Assembly (NCBI GenBank): GCA_028701815.1
Contig: JAQVPY010000119.1
Coordinates: 1 to 7,033 of the forward strand
DNA length: 7,033 nt
Reading direction: 5' to 3'
Source: Bacteroidales bacterium
Lineage (GTDB): Bacteria > Bacteroidota > Bacteroidia > Bacteroidales > BM520
Of the stretch, positions 4,880 to 7,033 are shown piece by piece; the first letter of the stretch is position 1; the number at the start of each line of letters is the position of its first letter. The position numbers were made by a program, and so were the translations under genes. Below the pieces are notes generated by a model. It did not search any database, was not told where the DNA came from, and saw only the letters and a list, made by a program, of their open reading frames with translations.

Positions 4880-5091
4880 TTACGCCTTTCCAAGTTTTGC
4901 TTCGTCTTTGTAAAAGTATGTCAAATACCGCTTTACACATTGTCGTTCCACACTTGCAGCCTGCGTGTTGGCGGCTTTATGAAGGCGGGGGCACACAAAT
5001 GTTCGGGCGAGTGCTGCACTTGCAAATTTGCACAAATGTTTCTGCGGGCATACACCCCCGCTTTCATAAAACCACTTCGTTAGGCGTTCGG
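4880..5091. other. GC-rich, highly foldable island with a CGTTAGGCGT box (attC-like)
   Basis: Non-coding island between fic and the 132-aa gene. Its core is a 16-bp inverted repeat with one mismatch (TTTATGAAGGCGGGGG at 4976-4991; CCCCCGCTTTCATAAA at 5055-5070). Inside are the palindromes AGTGCTGCACT (5010-5020) and TGCAAATTTGCA (5021-5032) and a 10-bp direct repeat CACAAATGTT (4994-5003, 5031-5040). At its right end CGTTAGGCGT (5078-5087) fits the integron core GTTRRRY and on the minus strand gives GCCTAAC just after the 132-aa gene, where an attC site should begin. An ACGCCT at about 4883-4888 could pair with AGGCGT at 5082-5087, but the expected second core there is not canonical. Reading frames crossing the island look like shadows. 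Confidence 0.5.
5078..5087. repeat. Cassette boundary box, distal copy
   Basis: CGTTAGGCGT, an exact inverted copy of ACGCCTAACG at 5600-5609. The two enclose the 132-aa gene. The embedded GTTAGGC (5079-5085) fits the integron core consensus GTTRRRY. Confidence 0.65.
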
Positions 5092-5165
5092 CATTTTTCA
5101 TTTATTTTCAACATTATTATTTTTTTCTACATTTTGTCTTATTCGTTCCATTTCAAGATTTAAGA

Positions 5166-5564
5166 TTAAAAATCTTTTGGAATAGAAAAAAATATTAATT
5201 TTGTTGCGCCTATGCTTATAATGTCGTTTGTTTTTAGTTCTTTTCCGTTTAATTGGAATCCGAAAACATCGCTATATATTATAGCATGAACAGAATCTAC
5301 ATCAGTACCGTAATAGTCAATGTGAATATCATCATATATTTTATCAGGGCTATCATTTGCATATTCATAATCGTCTATTGCTTTTGGTGAACATATATTG
5401 TTTATCCCTTCGTAAATATAAAATAATTCACCGGCATTTGGTGCGTCATAAGTAAATAAAAGCCCTACTATTTTTCGTTTTTGTATTTTTGTATATTCTT
5501 CTGTAATCATACTATATATTGTTAATTTTAACACTTCTTTGTCAATCAAATTATCTTTTTCCAA
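5166..5564 (-). CDS. Protein of unknown function, 132 aa, in a cassette-like unit
   Basis: I do not recognise this protein. It is acidic and soluble-looking with no signal peptide or membrane segment, alternating predicted strands (KRKIVGLLFTYDA, SVHAIIYSDVFGFQLNG, DIISIGATKLIFFSIP) and an Asp/Tyr-rich middle (DDYEYANDSPDKIYDDIHID). No catalytic motif is visible. The longest frame starts with TTG at 5564-5562; an in-frame stop lies three codons upstream. An ATG at 5510-5508 would give a 114-aa form, but the preceding residues look like part of the protein. The codons are strongly AT-rich compared with the GNAT gene to the right, suggesting transfer. It is the only gene between two inverted 10-bp boxes (5078-5087, 5600-5609), with only 36 nt between the upstream box and the start, and lies under a promoter located outside the boxes. 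Compact unknown single genes are typical integron cassette contents. Confidence 0.7.
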   Translation of the reverse strand: MEKDNLIDKEVLKLTIYSMITEEYTKIQKRKIVGLLFTYDAPNAGELFYIYEGINNICSPKAIDDYEYANDSPDKIYDDIHIDYYGTDVDSVHAIIYSDVFGFQLNGKELKTNDIISIGATKLIFFSIPKDF

Positions 5565-5599
5565 TTTTTTTTGTTATTGTCTCGCTATGTCCCTCGCTG

Positions 5600-5609
5600 A
5601 CGCCTAACG
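5600..5609. repeat. Cassette boundary box, promoter-proximal copy
   Basis: ACGCCTAACG; on the minus strand CGTTAGGCGT, containing GTTAGGC just before the 132-aa gene. This is where an integron attI/attC junction would lie. It is an exact inverted copy of 5078-5087. Confidence 0.65.
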
Positions 5610-5612
5610 TTT

Positions 5613-5647
5613 TATTTACGCACGTAAATATACATCATTCGTAAATG
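5613..5647. repeat. Repeated CGTAAAT motifs next to the cassette boundary
   Basis: TATTTACG-CA-CGTAAATA (5613-5630) is an inverted repeat with 8-bp arms. The 7-mer CGTAAAT occurs at 5623-5629 and 5640-5646 in direct orientation 17 bp apart, and inverted at 5614-5620. Direct and inverted short repeats next to a recombination point are what integrase binding sites in an attI look like; here that is inference. Confidence 0.45.
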
Positions 5648-5677
5648 CAAATCTTATATATTGCGTAATATGAACTA

Positions 5678-5709
5678 CAAAGGTAAAAACAAAAAATATT
5701 GAAAACAAA
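5678..5709 (-). promoter_or_regulatory. Strong promoter reading into the cassette-like gene (Pc-like)
   Basis: On the minus strand TTTG (plus 5706-5709) and TACCTTTG (plus 5678-5685) are 20 nt apart, a full Bacteroidetes consensus. Transcription would start near 5671 and run through the CGTAAAT repeats and the ACGCCTAACG box into the 132-aa gene, giving a leader of about 105 nt. The promoter lies outside the boxed unit, between it and the recombinase remnant. Confidence 0.7.
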
Positions 5710-5799
5710 TGGTTTACAAATTCTTTTATGGAAAACTTTTTTCGTTTACCACATTATATCCCTTTGCAATCATATAAGCCGTTTCTAAAATTTGAAGTA

Positions 5800-5996
5800 A
5801 TGGATATTGATAATTTACTTTCGACATTTGAGCAACGCTTACGGCTGCAACGTTACAGCGAGGCTTCTATACGCAACTACAAAAGTGCAGTAGGCTTTTT
5901 CTTGCAACTTGCATCAAAAAAAATACAACCGAAATCTATACGCATATTGCCGATATATCCAAATCTGCTATCAAAAGTCCGTTAGACTTGATTTAA
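5800..5996 (+). pseudogene. Tyrosine recombinase with the middle deleted (N-terminus joined to C-terminus)
   Basis: From ATG at 5800 the frame gives MDIDNLLSTFEQRLRLQRYS, then EASIRNYKSAVGFFLQLASK, the SAM-like core-binding N-terminal domain of XerC/XerD-type integrases. A longer frame back to 5728 exists, but its leading residues do not look like the family. At an A8 run (5916-5923) the homology jumps to another frame encoding NTTEIYTHIADISKSAIKSP and LDLI-stop (TAA 5994-5996), the extreme C-terminus, with the nucleophile Tyr in TEIYTH. The catalytic core with the first Arg, Lys and HxxR, more than 200 residues in intact relatives, is missing. The original frame ends at about 5985. The enzyme is therefore dead. 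It points away from the minus-strand cassette-like genes, as an integron integrase does. Related full-length recombinases are common in Bacteroidetes. Confidence 0.75.
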
Positions 5997-6057
5997 CGCG
6001 GAAATGCCTTGAATGAAAGATTGTTAGTTGCGGAAATTGACAAAGGTAAACAAATTT

Positions 6058-7033
6058 TTACGGCATCCACTCCACAATGCCGTTCGGCTGGTGGGTTTTG
6101 TGCCATTCGGTAAATTCGGCGTAAGTGCGCACGCCATCGCGAATGACGGCTTGGTAAACCTCCACGCCCATCACGCGTTCGCTGTCGGGAACTTCGTTTT
6201 TTATGGTCAGAATGGCAATTTTTTGTTCGGGTGTGAGCACGGCAGAAATGCGATCTGCCATACGTTCAAAATAACCGGCGTAGGGCGAATCGTTGAGAAT
6301 GTGAATCATATCCAGCTGCCACACGCGATCGTCCATGTCGTGGTACCACAAATGCCATTCGAGACATTTTTCATCCGTGTCTATCAGATTTTTGTACGAA
6401 ACATCCTTTATTCGGTTATTTGTTGCAAAAGCAGTAATTGCGGCAAAACTGTCGGCAACGGAAAACGGCTCGGAATAGATGTGAAAATCTATGTCCAAAT
6501 ATCTCATCATCAGTCTCATACGCGCAGAGCCGACCAAATTGGCTTTAGCTCCGAACTTTTGCCACGCTTCAACAATCTGCAACTCGTCGATAATTTCTTT
6601 GGCGCGTTGGAAGTTGCGGTCGGAGCGTTGTAATAAGTTGGTCTGATTGATATTTTTCCATTCTTCTTTTGTCAAGCACGTAATATGTTCGGTTCTGGTG
6701 TCATTCATCAACTTCCATTCAATATTTTTAAGTGTATATTGATAGCGAAAACCGCATTTTTCCTGCACGCGTTTGGATTTGGTGTTGCCATCAAAATAGC
6801 CGCACCATAGTTTTTCCATACTGAGCGTTTCAAAGGCGTATTGTTGCAGACAGCGTACCGCTTCCGGAATCAACCCGTACCCCCAGAATGGCACGCCTAT
6901 CCAATATCCGACTTCGGCTTCGTTGTTGGTGAGGTTGGCGATGTTGCTTTGTCTACCAAACATCAGTCCGATGTTGCCGATAGCTCGATTGTCCGTTTTC
7001 AGGCACACGGCAAACGTTTCCGGCACGGCAAGC
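6058..7033 (-). CDS. GNAT acetyltransferase fused to a nucleotidyltransferase-like domain (5' end outside the window)
   Basis: The frame is open to the right edge, so the first part of the gene is missing; a GTG at 7026-7024 is in frame but lies inside the GNAT domain, so it is unlikely to be the start. Counting from that codon, residues 1-107 are a RimJ/RimL-like GNAT domain: EVGYWIGVPFWGYGLIPEAV is the acetyl-CoA binding block, and NTKSKRVQEKCGFRYQYT the usual 'N..S..V.EK.GF' block. Residues about 125-322 form a second domain with GS (166-167), DIDFHIYS (D178, D180) and WQLDMIH (D239), the order G-S, D-x-D, D of nucleotidyltransferase-fold proteins. Substrates are unknown; fusions of this kind suggest a role in modifying a small molecule such as an aminoglycoside or another nucleophile. 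The base composition is clearly more GC-rich than the neighbouring 132-aa gene. The N-terminal GNAT call is firm; the nucleotidyltransferase call is by motif. Confidence 0.78.
   Translation of the reverse strand, partial: LAVPETFAVCLKTDNRAIGNIGLMFGRQSNIANLTNNEAEVGYWIGVPFWGYGLIPEAVRCLQQYAFETLSMEKLWCGYFDGNTKSKRVQEKCGFRYQYTLKNIEWKLMNDTRTEHITCLTKEEWKNINQTNLLQRSDRNFQRAKEIIDELQIVEAWQKFGAKANLVGSARMRLMMRYLDIDFHIYSEPFSVADSFAAITAFATNNRIKDVSYKNLIDTDEKCLEWHLWYHDMDDRVWQLDMIHILNDSPYAGYFERMADRISAVLTPEQKIAILTIKNEVPDSERVMGVEVYQAVIRDGVRTYAEFTEWHKTHQPNGIVEWMP

Noticed and set aside
4823..5163. Plus- and minus-strand reading frames of 73-88 codons through the GC-rich island (4823-5083, 4880-5101, 4897-5163).
   Set aside because: They follow the composition and inverted repeats of the island, have no protein-like pattern and overlap on both strands.
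6039..6053. ACAAAGGTAAACAAA resembles the region of the 5678-5709 promoter and gives TACCTTTG on the minus strand.
   Set aside because: It lies after the stop of the GNAT gene with no TTG at the right distance upstream, so a promoter is not supported.
6028..6633. Plus-strand 201-codon frame.
   Set aside because: It is antisense to the well-supported GNAT fusion gene, which has clear motifs on the minus strand.

Overview
The window looks like an accessory segment of a Bacteroidetes (probably Bacteroidales) chromosome. The evidence is a set of promoters fitting the Bacteroidetes pattern (TTG, 19-20 nt, TAnnTTTG), A-rich leaders in place of Shine-Dalgarno sites in front of most genes, and protein families that recall Bacteroidetes homologues. 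Species cannot be assigned from the sequence alone.

Left part (1-1724): the start of a small membrane protein gene (minus, cut by the window edge), a divergently transcribed lipocalin lipoprotein (blc-like, plus) with its own promoter, and a minus-strand two-gene operon. That operon encodes a four-helix membrane protein and a small XRE/Cro-type regulator whose start overlaps the end of the first gene.

Middle part (1780-3621): a graveyard of truncated genes around one apparently intact gene. Reading down the minus strand there is the 5' end of a secreted alpha/beta-hydrolase-like gene, an intact chloramphenicol-acetyltransferase-like gene, the 3' end of a DUF5714-like gene, a short Cys-containing start, a piece of a BRO-N (phage antirepressor-like) domain, and what looks like the C-terminal two thirds of a Cas2 protein fused in frame to it. 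A long palindrome lies in the BRO-N piece. No CRISPR array or other cas gene is visible.

Right-centre part (3448-5996): the most interesting region. A tyrosine-recombinase remnant on the plus strand lies head to head with minus-strand genes, as an integron integrase lies opposite its cassette array. Between them is a strong minus-strand promoter (5678-5709) and then an ACGCCTAACG box. One unknown gene (5166-5564) is enclosed between that box and its exact inverted copy (5078-5087). These boxes fit the integron core motifs RYYYAAC/GTTRRRY. Beyond the second box comes a GC-rich, highly foldable non-coding island, then a class II Fic protein gene with its own promoter and three copies of a TACTGCATA operator-like motif, then a second GC-rich island. 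My reading is a decayed integron-like element: the integrase has lost its middle, and the cassettes persist.

Right end (6058-7033): the 3' part of a gene fusing a GNAT acetyltransferase domain to a nucleotidyltransferase-like domain (minus, runs off the window). No rRNA, tRNA or CRISPR array was seen.
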